From NCBI GenBank assembly GCA_008015835.1, contig SSGH01000020.1, forward strand, positions 55,526 through 119,525: a stretch of 64,000 nucleotides of DNA, written 5' to 3'. The notes under the pieces are model-generated. The model had not been told where the DNA came from. It made no database searches and saw only the letters and a list, made by a program, of their open reading frames with translations. Numbering within the stretch: position 1 is the stretch's first letter; the number at the start of each line of letters is the position of its first letter. Positions 1 to 9,491 of the stretch are shown one piece after another. Origin of the DNA: Lysobacter sp. Lineage in GTDB: Bacteria > Pseudomonadota > Gammaproteobacteria > Xanthomonadales > Xanthomonadaceae. The position numbers and the translations under genes were made by a program.

Positions 1-1
1 G

Positions 2-1741
2 TTCAATCCGTTCGGCGTCGCGCTCGACGACAGCAACGGCTTCGTCTTCATCGGCCGTCGTCCGCTGGAAGTGGGTCCGCGTCAGTTCACCCAGAACGTC
101 GACACTTGGTACTTCAACGTCGGCGCCGACGGCTTGTTCAACGTGGGCGACCGAAGCTTCGGCTGGGACGCGAACTACGTCCACACCGTCAACGATGCGG
201 TGCAGAAATTCACCAACGGCTACAACGTCGCGCGCATCCGCACCGCGCTGGGCGATCCGGCCGTCTGCGCCGCCACCCCGGGCTGCACCCCGCTGGATAT
301 CTTCGGCGGCCAGGGCCGTCCGATGACCCGCGCGATGATCGACTACATCCGCACCAATCAGCGCGACGCGAGCAAGCAGACGCTGGATCTGTGGTCCGTC
401 AACGTCAACGGCGACCTGTTCAACATCGGCGATCGCGCCGCCGGCTTCGCCGCGGGCGCGGAAGTGCGTCGCTACAAGGGCGAGTTCAACCCCGATCCGC
501 TGCGTCAGACCGGCGAATCGCAGGACTCCTTCGCCTCGCCGGTGTCGGCCAGCTACAACGTTCGCGAAATCTACAGCGAGTTCAACTTCCCGGTGCTGGC
601 GACGCTCGACCTGAGCGCCGCGCTGCGTTACTCGGATTACTCGACCTTCGGCGGCGAAACCACCGGTAAGGCCGGTTTCCGCTTCCAGCCGATCGAAGAC
701 TTGGTGCTCCGCGGCACGTATTCGCGCGGCTTCCGCGCGCCGAATCTCGGCGAGCTGTACGGCCTCACCCAGTTCGGCGCCACGCTGACCGACCCCTGCG
801 GCCCGACCGGTTCGCCGGTGGTGGACCGCACCAACGGCGTCTCGCCGGGTCTGGAAGCGGCGTGCGTCGCGCAGGGCGTGCCGGACAACTTCGAGCAGGC
901 CAACACCCAGATCACCACCTTCACCGGCGGCAACCCGAATCTGGAGCCGGAAACCTCAGACAGCTACAGCCTCGGCGTGGTGTACAGCCCGGGTTGGGGC
1001 GAAGACAAGGCGTGGTCGCAGAAACTCGATTTCGAAATCGGTTACTACAACCACAAGATCGACGGCGCCGTGCAGTCGCGCGACATCCAGACCCTGTTGA
1101 ACGCCTGCTACAACGAAGGCAACGGCACCGACCCGGCGCTGTGCTCGCCGTTCTCGCGTCAGGGCAGCGGCAACCTCAACCCGCCGAGCAACTTCCTGCA
1201 GAACTTCGGCACGGTCGAGACCGACGGCATCGATCTGAAGGCCAACTGGGTGGGCCCGGAATGGGGCTTCGGCACCCTCACCGCGTCCGCGCAGGCCACC
1301 TACGTCAACGACTACAAAGCGGTCGACGAAGACGGCATCGAGTCCTCGCGTCAGGTCGGCATCGAAGTCAACGACAGCGCGATTCCGGAGTGGCAGGCCA
1401 ACGTGCAGTTGGGTTGGAGCAAGAGCGACTTCTCGGCGACCTACGGCCTGCGCTACATCGACGCCGTCGAAGAGGATTGCAACAACGCCACCATCAGCGA
1501 CGTGCCGAACTGCCGCAACGCGCGCACCGTGAACACGCTGGGGTCGACCACCTACCACGACGTGCAGTTCGCGTGGAAGAACGCGTTCACGTTGGACGGC
1601 CTGCGTCTCACCGTCGGCGCCAACAACGTGTTCGGCAAAGAACCGCCGGTGTGCGTGACCTGCTCGCTGAACGGCTACGACGCGGGCACCTACGACCTGC
1701 CGGGCGCCTACTGGTACGTCAACGCGGACTATCGCTTCTGA
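2..1741 (+). CDS. TonB-dependent receptor, 3' part (5' end outside window)
   Basis: The frame is open from the first bases of the window, so the start and the N-terminal plug lie to the left. About 579 residues of the outer-membrane beta-barrel are present. They show alternating aromatic and polar strands, the receptor signature around 'RYSDYSTFGG...GFRFQP...LRGTYSRGFRAPNLGELYG', given here in parts, then 'GNPNLEPETSDSYSLG', and a terminal strand ending in 'WYVNADYRF' with the C-terminal Phe that outer-membrane proteins need for assembly. Paired cysteines in predicted extracellular loops (CAATPGC, DPCGP...AACV, CNNA...NC, CVTC) are common in the large xanthomonad TonB-receptor families that import plant- or polymer-derived compounds. 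That family link is general knowledge. The substrate cannot be told without the plug domain. A strong intrinsic terminator follows 34 bases after the stop. Confidence 0.93.
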   Translation, partial: FNPFGVALDDSNGFVFIGRRPLEVGPRQFTQNVDTWYFNVGADGLFNVGDRSFGWDANYVHTVNDAVQKFTNGYNVARIRTALGDPAVCAATPGCTPLDIFGGQGRPMTRAMIDYIRTNQRDASKQTLDLWSVNVNGDLFNIGDRAAGFAAGAEVRRYKGEFNPDPLRQTGESQDSFASPVSASYNVREIYSEFNFPVLATLDLSAALRYSDYSTFGGETTGKAGFRFQPIEDLVLRGTYSRGFRAPNLGELYGLTQFGATLTDPCGPTGSPVVDRTNGVSPGLEAACVAQGVPDNFEQANTQITTFTGGNPNLEPETSDSYSLGVVYSPGWGEDKAWSQKLDFEIGYYNHKIDGAVQSRDIQTLLNACYNEGNGTDPALCSPFSRQGSGNLNPPSNFLQNFGTVETDGIDLKANWVGPEWGFGTLTASAQATYVNDYKAVDEDGIESSRQVGIEVNDSAIPEWQANVQLGWSKSDFSATYGLRYIDAVEEDCNNATISDVPNCRNARTVNTLGSTTYHDVQFAWKNAFTLDGLRLTVGANNVFGKEPPVCVTCSLNGYDAGTYDLPGAYWYVNADYRF

Positions 1742-1774
1742 TCCCGCGCTGATCGCGTCACAGCGTCAAACACG

Positions 1775-1806
1775 AACGGGCGGCGATGCGAATCGCCGCC
1801 CGTTTT
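1775..1806 (+). terminator. Intrinsic terminator of the TonB-dependent receptor gene
   Basis: A perfect 13-bp stem (AACGGGCGGCGAT with ATCGCCGCCCGTT) has a four-base GCGA loop and runs into TTTT. It lies 34 bases after the receptor stop and separates that gene from the Rhs gene. Confidence 0.85.
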
Positions 1807-1830
1807 CGTTCGACCAAGCTCACAGCCATA

Positions 1831-1886
1831 ACCTGTAAGAAATGACAGGTCGAGATTTGATTTCTAATTGCCGGCGGATTGATAAG
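1831..1886 (+). promoter_or_regulatory. Possible promoter region of the Rhs gene
   Basis: This is the AT-richest stretch between the receptor terminator and the Rhs gene. It holds a six-base inverted repeat (ACCTGT...ACAGGT, 1831-1850), then TTGATT at 1857-1862 and GATAAG at 1881-1886 with an 18-base spacer. That is a four-of-six match at both the -35 and the -10 box. The position is suitable, but the match is weak and unproven. Confidence 0.3.
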
Positions 1887-1985
1887 GTGAAAGAGCAAGT
1901 GGTATGCATCGCCCCGATTCGATGCGCATCGAATCTCGCGCTGCGAGAATCGGACCGCTCATGATCGGCGACCAGAATGCGGTCT

Positions 1986-1993
1986 GGAAGGAG
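1986..1993 (+). promoter_or_regulatory. Ribosome binding site that fixes the Rhs start
   Basis: GGAAGGAG lies seven bases before the ATG at 2001. The in-frame ATG at 1977 has no comparable site, so 2001 is the better start. Confidence 0.7.
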
Positions 1994-2000
1994 TCGCGTG

Positions 2001-5000
2001 ATGCGACAGACCGTCGCCAGTTCAAGGGGATCATTCTCGATGCACGCTTTTAGCGCAGTAGAGCCGCGTTCCGCCAGCATTCCTTCAGCTAAAACCGCCG
2101 AAGCGAGCGACCGGGTCGAAATGACCGGTCGTGCCGGTGGTGCCGCATTGGGTGCCGTGCCCGAGAGGCGAACCCCGCCGTATCTGGCGTCCGCGCTGTT
2201 GGTGGTCGTGATCGCCGTGCTTTTGTTGCCGATGGGCGTCGTGCTGCGCGCGACATTCGCCGGAACGCCGGCGGCGGGTGGTTTCGCGATCTCCGCGGAC
2301 ACCGTCTCCGATAGCGTCTCGGCGACCGCCGCCGAATTTCGCGTCGACGAGTCGGGGGCGGCTACGTATTCAATCCCGCTGTTGACGGTGCCCGGCGTGG
2401 CCGGGGTCGCGCCGAAGCTGTCGTTGATTTACTCCAGCCAAAGCGGATACGGGCCGCTGGGCAAAGGCTGGTCGATCGACGGGATGTCGGCGATCTCGCG
2501 CTGTCGCGCCACTCGCGAGGCTGGCGATTTCGTCGTCGGGGGCGTCGTCACCGACGGCAACCCCGCGCCTGTGAATTACACCGCGAGCGATCGTTATTGC
2601 CTGGACGGCCAGCGTCTGGTGCCGAGTGCGGATACGTTCGCATGTCCGGCGGTCGCCGGTATGGCGGTCGAGAATTTGCGCACCGAGATCCAATCCTTCC
2701 AGCGGATCTGCGCTTACACACCGAGCGGGGGTAGCAACGGCGTCGCGTTTTTCACGGTGGAGCGCAAGGACGGCTCGATCAGTTGGTACGGCGACCGTGA
2801 CAACAATATCACCGCCAACCGTCCCGACGGCTACGTCAACGCGACGGCGCCGGGCAAGGAAGCGTTCGCTTTGAGTTGGGCGCAGACGCGGTTTCAAGAC
2901 TCCACCGGCAACTACATCGATTACACCTATTACGAGAATCCCAACAGCATCGTCGGCGAGCACTTGCCGGCGATGGTCAAGTACACCGGGCGCACACAGT
3001 TGCCCGGTCAAGCGACGGCGGCGCAGGCGCCGTTCGCGCAGTTCACCTTCGTTTATGCGACGCGCGCCGCCGATCAACGCGCTGTGGGTTACGTGAGCGG
3101 CGGCATCGTGACCCAAGGGCACCGCCTCGTCGGCGTTCGTTCGGAGAACGAAGGTGTGCAGTTGCGCTATTACGCACTGAACTATTCCTCTAGCGCCGCC
3201 GGCAGCGGCCAGGACACTCTGACGCAGGTTCTGGAGTGCCGAGACGATACCCTTGCGGTGTGCGCGGCACCGACGACGTTCGCTTGGAGCGCGGGCAAAT
3301 ACGAGTTCGCGACCAAGGAATACCCGAGTAATCTCGTCTTCGGCGACATCACGCAATGGCGCGGTTTCAAACAAGGCGATATCGATGGCGATGGACGGCA
3401 AGACCTGGTGTTCATCAAGGAAGGCAGCGGCGGCGCGGTCTGCTCGTCGGAATTCATCCTGATTGCCTTTTCGATCATCGACAGTTCCGGACGCCCGGCT
3501 TACGAAATGGGCCCGAGCCAATGCACCACCCCCAACGGCAGCGTCGGCATCGATCAGCGCGGCGACGGCGGCTGGCAACTCGTCGATTACAACGGCGACG
3601 GACGCGACGATTTATTCATTTCCAGTCCGCTCGGCCAGGGCTGGCGTTTGTTCTTGTCCACAGGGCGCGGCACCGCCAAGGTTTTCGACGACACGCAGAA
3701 TCAAATCTCCGCGCTATCGCCGGCGATCCCGTCCAGCGATGTCGCGAACCAGCAACCGCAATTGGCCGATCTCAACGGCGATGGTCTGACCGATGTGGTC
3801 TATGCGAATGCGGGCGATGGCCCCGTGGCGCGCATCATGGAGCGCAGTGGCGGCACCTATGTTTGGGGTGCGGAGCGTTCGATCGCGCTCGACGTACCGC
3901 TGTCCTCGTTATTGCCTGCGGCCGATCCGCGCTGCAGCGATCCTGCCTATACCTGCAGCCGTACGCTCCTACCGTCGCAGAAAGGCGGTTTCGTGCAATT
4001 GGCCGATTTCAACGGCGATGCCGCATCCGATTTGTTGATGAATGTGCGCGATATCGTGTCCTGGGAGGACACATGTAGCTGCACCGGACCTAACTGCCAA
4101 CAACAAGGGATTCCATCGACGCAACCCTACGATGTGCTCGAAGAATTCGTGTCGGGTGGCGTCGCCTCGACTCAAACATGCAGCGGCGCAGGGCTCGATA
4201 TCACCGTCACAACGCATGCGATGACGGTGAAGTCGGTTGCGCCGACATCCGTCACGCTTTCTCTTTATTCCACGCTTGGCACAGCGGGAACTGCGGGACT
4301 GAATTCTGTTAACTACGCCGATGCCAACGGCGATGGCCTCACCGACGTGTTTTATCGGGCGAGCAGCGGTAGCGATTGGTCCTATCGCGTCAACACCGGC
4401 GCGGGGTTATCCGCGCCGGCGGCTCTGGGCATCGTCGATTTCCGAGAGTTGACTCGCTTCCTCGACATCAACGGCGATGGCCGCGCGGATGTGCTGTACG
4501 TGATCAATCCGGGCAACTACAAAGCTTACAACGTACGCTACGCGTTGCCGTCCGGGGGCTTTGGGCCGGGAACCTGGATCCCGGGTGTCGCCGGCAGCAA
4601 CGGGAATGCGCTGGTGTGCGAAGGTTTCGCCTGCGACAGCAATCTCAAGGCGCCGATGTTCGGCGACTTCGACGGCGACGGTAATCTCGATTTCATGTCG
4701 CTGAAGCTGGCGAACAGCCCGGATCTGTTCGTGTCGCGGGCGAATACGCGTTATGTCCCGCGCGACGTCATCACCAAGATCGCCAACGGCTTCGGCGCCG
4801 AGACCGAGATCATGTATTCGCCGCTGACGCTGAAGGACTTCTATCGTCCGGATACCGGAACGCGCAATGCCGCGAACTGGGGCCGTGGCGCGCCGGTACA
4901 GGATGTGCTTGGGCCGTTGTATGCCGTGCAGCAAGTGTCCAGTAGTTCGCCGCAGAACGGCGTCACCACGACGAAATCGACATTGCATTACCGCTATAAC

Positions 5001-8000
5001 GGCGCCAAGCTGCAGGGCGGCGGACGAGGATTGCTCGGCTTCCGCGAGATCGCGACGGTCGATCCGAATCAAACCGGCGGTTATATCGTCACCAAAACCC
5101 AGTATGCGCAAAATTTCCCGTTCGTCGGAGTGCCGACGCAGACGTCGAAGTTCGCGAACATCAATCTTGTGTTCGTGCCGCCTGCATGCTTGACCGCAAC
5201 CCCGATCGAGACATGCTTCGCGCCCCGTGCTCAGGCCGGCACAACGTTGGGCGGAACCGCTTTCTCGCAAAGCACGCAAGTGTGGACGGCGGTGCTCGAT
5301 CAAGGCACTGCATTCGGAACGTTCGCGCCAGCCTCAGTGGGGCCCGCTTTGCCGCTCACGGCTGGAAGCGAGGAAGCGGCGGCGGATCCCTTCACGGCGA
5401 CCCAGACCAGCCGCGTCGTCACCACGTTCAATTACGGCTCCTTCGGCAACGTCGCCAGCAGCTCGGTCGACACCTACGCCGGCACATCGACGACGCCGAT
5501 GTCCACGGTGCTGACGAGCAACACGTACAACGACGATGCGGTACGCTGGCGCCTTGGGCGCCTGACCGCCAGCACCGTGACCCATAAGCGTCCAGGCATG
5601 CCCGATGTGGTCCGTTCGACATCGTTCGCCTACCAGATGACAGGGCCCGCCACCGGGCTGCTGACGGAAGAACGGATTCAACCCAGCGGCGATGTGTTCC
5701 AGGATTTGCGCAAGGTCTACACGCTCGACGATTACGGCAACCGTGTCTTCAGCGCGGTCTGCACGAAACAAGTCGCCGATTGCCGTTCGACCAATATCCA
5801 ATACAGCATGTGGGACTGGGAGCGTATCCACCGCTACGGTCGGCAGCTCTACGACGCGCGTGGCCGCTATCCGACGCAAACGATCGAGTTGTTCCGCCCC
5901 GCGACGGCGACCGATATCAATACGCAGCCGGTGGAGGTCGCGACGAGCGAGGTCCTGAGCCGCGATGCGTTCGGCAACGTCACCGAGGCGGTGAACCTGA
6001 GCAATGTGCGCAGCGTGGCGCGTTACGGCACGCTCGGCCGCGCGTACTACGCCTGGCAACAAACCGACCCGACCAACACCATCCCCAACGCATCGGGGAC
6101 GGTCGGCGCGAGCACGTTGACCACGTTCCGCTGGTGCAACACCGGCAGCGGTGCGGTCGCCTGCCCGTCCCGTGCGCGGTTCCGCAGCAAGATCACGGCT
6201 ACGGCGTCGCCGACGGGCTGGGTCTATTACGACGTTCTCGGTCGCGAAGTGCTGAAGGTGGCGCAAACCTTCAACGCAGGCGTGAGCGGCAAAGACGCGA
6301 CAGGCGTATGCACCGAGTACGATGCGGTGGGGCGCGCGCATCGGGTTTCGATGCCGTTTTTCGTGCCGGGTACGACCGCAGCGGGCGAACCGGATGTCGC
6401 GAACGTCTGCAGCGATGCCGCGCGCAAGTGGGTGCGCACCGAGTTCGACGTATTGGGCCGCCCGCTCAAAGTCACCGAAGCGAACAATGCCATCAGTACG
6501 GTCGCCTACAACGGCCTGACCGTCACCAAAACCAATGCGCGCAACAACGTCACGGTCGAAGTGAAGAATGCCTTGGGCGAGTTGGCGCAGGTGACCGATG
6601 CGGCCGGTTTGAGTACGTTCTACGCCTACGATGCCGCCGGCAATCTGGGCGCAGTCAGCCGCGATGCGGGCCGCGGCGCGATCGTTAGCTCGATGGGCTA
6701 CGACGCGCTGGGCCGCAAAACCTACATGAACGACCCGGATGCGGGCGTGCGGTATCTGGGCTACAACGCGCTAGGCGAATTACTGTTCGAGCATGACGGC
6801 GTCTACGGCGGCCGTCAGCAACGTTACGACTTCCGTGGCCGTGTGCAGTGGCGCGGCGTCTGGTTCAATCCGACGCCGACGACGTCTGCGTGGGAGCACT
6901 CCTCAACCAGCAATTTCGACACGGCCGCGAACGGAATTGGACAGGAGAACTGCACGTTTGCGGATGGGTTCGCTTACGCGGGTTGGCAGGGTCAGAGCGA
7001 CAAGGTGCAGAATTGGTCGCGTTGCAACACGTACGACACGATGGGCCGCGCGACGGCAAGCGCGACATCGATCGACGGCGTGAGCTACGTCAGCGCGGTG
7101 ATCTACGACAACCTCAGCCGCGCGCAACGCAGCCAGGACCCGAGCGGCAAATGGCTGAAGACCGAGTACAACGCACGCGGTCATGCCGTGCGGCTGTGCG
7201 AATCGAGCGCGAGCGACGCGAGCGCGGCCTGCGCCAGCGGTGTGGCGACGACCTATCTGGAGACGCAGGAAACCGATGCGTTCGGCAACGTCGCGAAAGA
7301 CACGCGCGGCGGTGTCAACGCCATGCAGACCTGGCGCGCGTACGACCCGCTGACCGGGCGCGCATCGGAAATCTGCGTCGGTTCGGACAACGTATCGTGC
7401 CAGTTGATGCGCGACCGCTACGTGTGGGACAACGTCGGCAATTTGAGCTGGCGCGACCGCAAGGACTACGGCGAAGACTTCTGGTACGACGCGGCGGATC
7501 GGTTCAACATCTCGCGGGTCAACCGCATTGGGGCGACGAGCTACGGTTACGGTACCGGGACGGTGACCGACTGGGTCACCTACGACAAACTGGGCAATAT
7601 CTGCGCGCGGCTGATGCGAGGTAACGATGCGACGTGGATGAACTACAACGGTCGCGCGGGCTGCGGCTTGGACGGCGCAGACGGCACGATCGTCAACACC
7701 AGCCAGACGCTGAGTCCGCATCAAGTGCGGCAGTCCAACAGCTACAGCGATTACGTCTACGACAGTCACGGCAACCAGACCTTCGCCGACAGCAGCACCA
7801 GCGACAGCAACGACCGCACCATCCGCTACAGCGCGGACGACAAGGCTTACGAGATATTCAAAGGCCCCGGCGCGGCGCCGAACCGCATGGCGCGGTTCTG
7901 GTACGACCCGGCCGGCAACCGCTACAAGCGCGAAGACACGGGCATCGGCATCACCGGCACCCGCAGAACGATCTATGTCGGCAACCTGGAGATCGTCAGC

Positions 8001-9491
8001 GAGAACGGCACGACGACCTACAAGCGCTACATCGGCGGGGTGCTGGTGCAGAACGTGGTGAACGGTATCGCCGCCAACCGCTACACCTTCACCGACCACC
8101 TGGGCAGCCTCGTCGCCATCGCGAACGAAAGCGGCAGCATGATCGAAGGCGGCGGGTTCAACGCCTACGGCGAGCGAAGAGCGAACGCTAGCGCGACCAG
8201 CATCACCCAGACCGGCTACAGCAGCACCACGCGCGGCTACACCGGCCACGAGATGCTGGACGGCCTGGACGTGATCCACATGAACGGCCGCATCTACGAC
8301 CCGACGCTGGGACGGTTCCTGCAAGCCGACCCGGTCATCCAAGCCCCCGCCAACCCGCAGAACTGGAACGCGTACAGCTACGTGTTCAACAACCCGTACA
8401 AGTACACCGACCCGACGGGAATGCTGGGGCAGACGGAGCGGCAGTGGTTGGCGGCGATCGTGGCGATCGTGGCGGCGATCTTCCAGCAGTACTACATTTC
8501 TGCGGGTGCCTATGGCGCTGCGTTCGCAGTGACAGTGGCTGGTGGGTTCGCTGCGGGTGCGATCGCGACGAAGAGCTTCCAAGGCGGTCTGTACGGCGCG
8601 TTCGGCGCAGCGCTGACTTTCGGCGTGGGATGGGCGACGCAGGGTATGGGAGGGTTCAGCGTCTTCGCGCAATCGGTAACGGGCGGTATCGTCGAATCGC
8701 TGCAGGGCGGCAACTTCGGCGCGGGATTTGTAACTGCGTGGATGGGCGCGGCAGTGATGCCGGGACTTGCGAAGATCGGTAACCCCGTTGGCCGCGTGAT
8801 CGTCAGTGCGCTCGTCGGTGGTACGCTCTCGGAGGCGACGGGCGGGAAGTTCGCCAATGGCGCGGTGAGTTGGGCGGTGCAGGGGGCGATGGCGAATAGA
8901 GAGCAGATAAATACAGTTGGGTCTACGGGGGAGGGAGGTCTGGAGTCGGCAACCCCAGCGGACATAGCAAGTGCGGATGCGTTTCTGCAAAATGATTCCA
9001 TAAATGCTGGGCAATTGTTTTGTAATTCCAACTGCCCGTGGAAAACACCGGAGGCCGCTCACGAAGCTGCTGGGAATAGATACTTAGGAGCATCTCGTGT
9101 CACGAGGCGAGAAGTGGCTTGGAGAGTGTACAAAGTTGACGCTAACTCATATTCGTTCACGTATGGAGCAATAAGTGCAGTTGGCGCGCCATCGGCGTCT
9201 TTCCCGGCCTATCTCAAGACACGTGGCTTGATTTATGACAGTAGTGGGCATACTCATTGGGACTCAAACTACCAATTTAGCGGTCAGGATTGGCTGTTTA
9301 TTACTCAGGGCAGGGCCTCTGGTAATGGACATACTCTATATCTGGCTACTGGGGATGGAAGCTTGCAATATGCACCGCCTGATCTCGCGAGAAACCTTGC
9401 AAGGATGCAGGGTGCTAGGATGATTCCATATAGGGATAACTTCTCTGGAATCAGAGTCAACAACGTTATCCTAAAGGCTACATACCCATGA
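2001..9491 (+). CDS. Rhs/SpvB polymorphic toxin with JAMM-like C-terminal tip
   Basis: This is a 2496-residue protein. One hydrophobic segment (about residues 61-83) anchors it or serves as a long signal. An SpvB-type module follows (GGAATYSIPLLTVPGVAGVAPKLSL-like, about 115-200). Seven FG-GAP/VCBS calcium-type repeats with DxNGDGxxD motifs span about 459-895. RHS/YD repeats (YDVLGR, EFDVLGR, YDALGR) lead to the Rhs core ending at DPTG (about 2137-2140). The last 356 residues are the variable tip: a Gly/Ala-rich hydrophobic stretch with 'ATGGKFANGAVSWAVQ', a linker often seen before Rhs and CdiA toxins, then a ~190-residue domain. That domain has His2417, His2419, Ser2427 and Asp2430 in HTHx(7)SxxD spacing, followed by 'LYLATGDGSLQY'. 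It resembles DUF4329 and JAMM metallopeptidases. From about 8900 the base composition turns AT-richer, as expected of a swapped toxin cassette. Export route and target are unknown. Confidence 0.9.
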   Translation: MRQTVASSRGSFSMHAFSAVEPRSASIPSAKTAEASDRVEMTGRAGGAALGAVPERRTPPYLASALLVVVIAVLLLPMGVVLRATFAGTPAAGGFAISADTVSDSVSATAAEFRVDESGAATYSIPLLTVPGVAGVAPKLSLIYSSQSGYGPLGKGWSIDGMSAISRCRATREAGDFVVGGVVTDGNPAPVNYTASDRYCLDGQRLVPSADTFACPAVAGMAVENLRTEIQSFQRICAYTPSGGSNGVAFFTVERKDGSISWYGDRDNNITANRPDGYVNATAPGKEAFALSWAQTRFQDSTGNYIDYTYYENPNSIVGEHLPAMVKYTGRTQLPGQATAAQAPFAQFTFVYATRAADQRAVGYVSGGIVTQGHRLVGVRSENEGVQLRYYALNYSSSAAGSGQDTLTQVLECRDDTLAVCAAPTTFAWSAGKYEFATKEYPSNLVFGDITQWRGFKQGDIDGDGRQDLVFIKEGSGGAVCSSEFILIAFSIIDSSGRPAYEMGPSQCTTPNGSVGIDQRGDGGWQLVDYNGDGRDDLFISSPLGQGWRLFLSTGRGTAKVFDDTQNQISALSPAIPSSDVANQQPQLADLNGDGLTDVVYANAGDGPVARIMERSGGTYVWGAERSIALDVPLSSLLPAADPRCSDPAYTCSRTLLPSQKGGFVQLADFNGDAASDLLMNVRDIVSWEDTCSCTGPNCQQQGIPSTQPYDVLEEFVSGGVASTQTCSGAGLDITVTTHAMTVKSVAPTSVTLSLYSTLGTAGTAGLNSVNYADANGDGLTDVFYRASSGSDWSYRVNTGAGLSAPAALGIVDFRELTRFLDINGDGRADVLYVINPGNYKAYNVRYALPSGGFGPGTWIPGVAGSNGNALVCEGFACDSNLKAPMFGDFDGDGNLDFMSLKLANSPDLFVSRANTRYVPRDVITKIANGFGAETEIMYSPLTLKDFYRPDTGTRNAANWGRGAPVQDVLGPLYAVQQVSSSSPQNGVTTTKSTLHYRYNGAKLQGGGRGLLGFREIATVDPNQTGGYIVTKTQYAQNFPFVGVPTQTSKFANINLVFVPPACLTATPIETCFAPRAQAGTTLGGTAFSQSTQVWTAVLDQGTAFGTFAPASVGPALPLTAGSEEAAADPFTATQTSRVVTTFNYGSFGNVASSSVDTYAGTSTTPMSTVLTSNTYNDDAVRWRLGRLTASTVTHKRPGMPDVVRSTSFAYQMTGPATGLLTEERIQPSGDVFQDLRKVYTLDDYGNRVFSAVCTKQVADCRSTNIQYSMWDWERIHRYGRQLYDARGRYPTQTIELFRPATATDINTQPVEVATSEVLSRDAFGNVTEAVNLSNVRSVARYGTLGRAYYAWQQTDPTNTIPNASGTVGASTLTTFRWCNTGSGAVACPSRARFRSKITATASPTGWVYYDVLGREVLKVAQTFNAGVSGKDATGVCTEYDAVGRAHRVSMPFFVPGTTAAGEPDVANVCSDAARKWVRTEFDVLGRPLKVTEANNAISTVAYNGLTVTKTNARNNVTVEVKNALGELAQVTDAAGLSTFYAYDAAGNLGAVSRDAGRGAIVSSMGYDALGRKTYMNDPDAGVRYLGYNALGELLFEHDGVYGGRQQRYDFRGRVQWRGVWFNPTPTTSAWEHSSTSNFDTAANGIGQENCTFADGFAYAGWQGQSDKVQNWSRCNTYDTMGRATASATSIDGVSYVSAVIYDNLSRAQRSQDPSGKWLKTEYNARGHAVRLCESSASDASAACASGVATTYLETQETDAFGNVAKDTRGGVNAMQTWRAYDPLTGRASEICVGSDNVSCQLMRDRYVWDNVGNLSWRDRKDYGEDFWYDAADRFNISRVNRIGATSYGYGTGTVTDWVTYDKLGNICARLMRGNDATWMNYNGRAGCGLDGADGTIVNTSQTLSPHQVRQSNSYSDYVYDSHGNQTFADSSTSDSNDRTIRYSADDKAYEIFKGPGAAPNRMARFWYDPAGNRYKREDTGIGITGTRRTIYVGNLEIVSENGTTTYKRYIGGVLVQNVVNGIAANRYTFTDHLGSLVAIANESGSMIEGGGFNAYGERRANASATSITQTGYSSTTRGYTGHEMLDGLDVIHMNGRIYDPTLGRFLQADPVIQAPANPQNWNAYSYVFNNPYKYTDPTGMLGQTERQWLAAIVAIVAAIFQQYYISAGAYGAAFAVTVAGGFAAGAIATKSFQGGLYGAFGAALTFGVGWATQGMGGFSVFAQSVTGGIVESLQGGNFGAGFVTAWMGAAVMPGLAKIGNPVGRVIVSALVGGTLSEATGGKFANGAVSWAVQGAMANREQINTVGSTGEGGLESATPADIASADAFLQNDSINAGQLFCNSNCPWKTPEAAHEAAGNRYLGASRVTRREVAWRVYKVDANSYSFTYGAISAVGAPSASFPAYLKTRGLIYDSSGHTHWDSNYQFSGQDWLFITQGRASGNGHTLYLATGDGSLQYAPPDLARNLARMQGARMIPYRDNFSGIRVNNVILKATYP

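Noticed and set aside
1820..2302. 160-residue minus-strand frame before the Rhs gene
   Set aside because: It overlaps the promoter region and the N-terminus of the Rhs gene. The product has no features, and the plus-strand start has a strong ribosome binding site.
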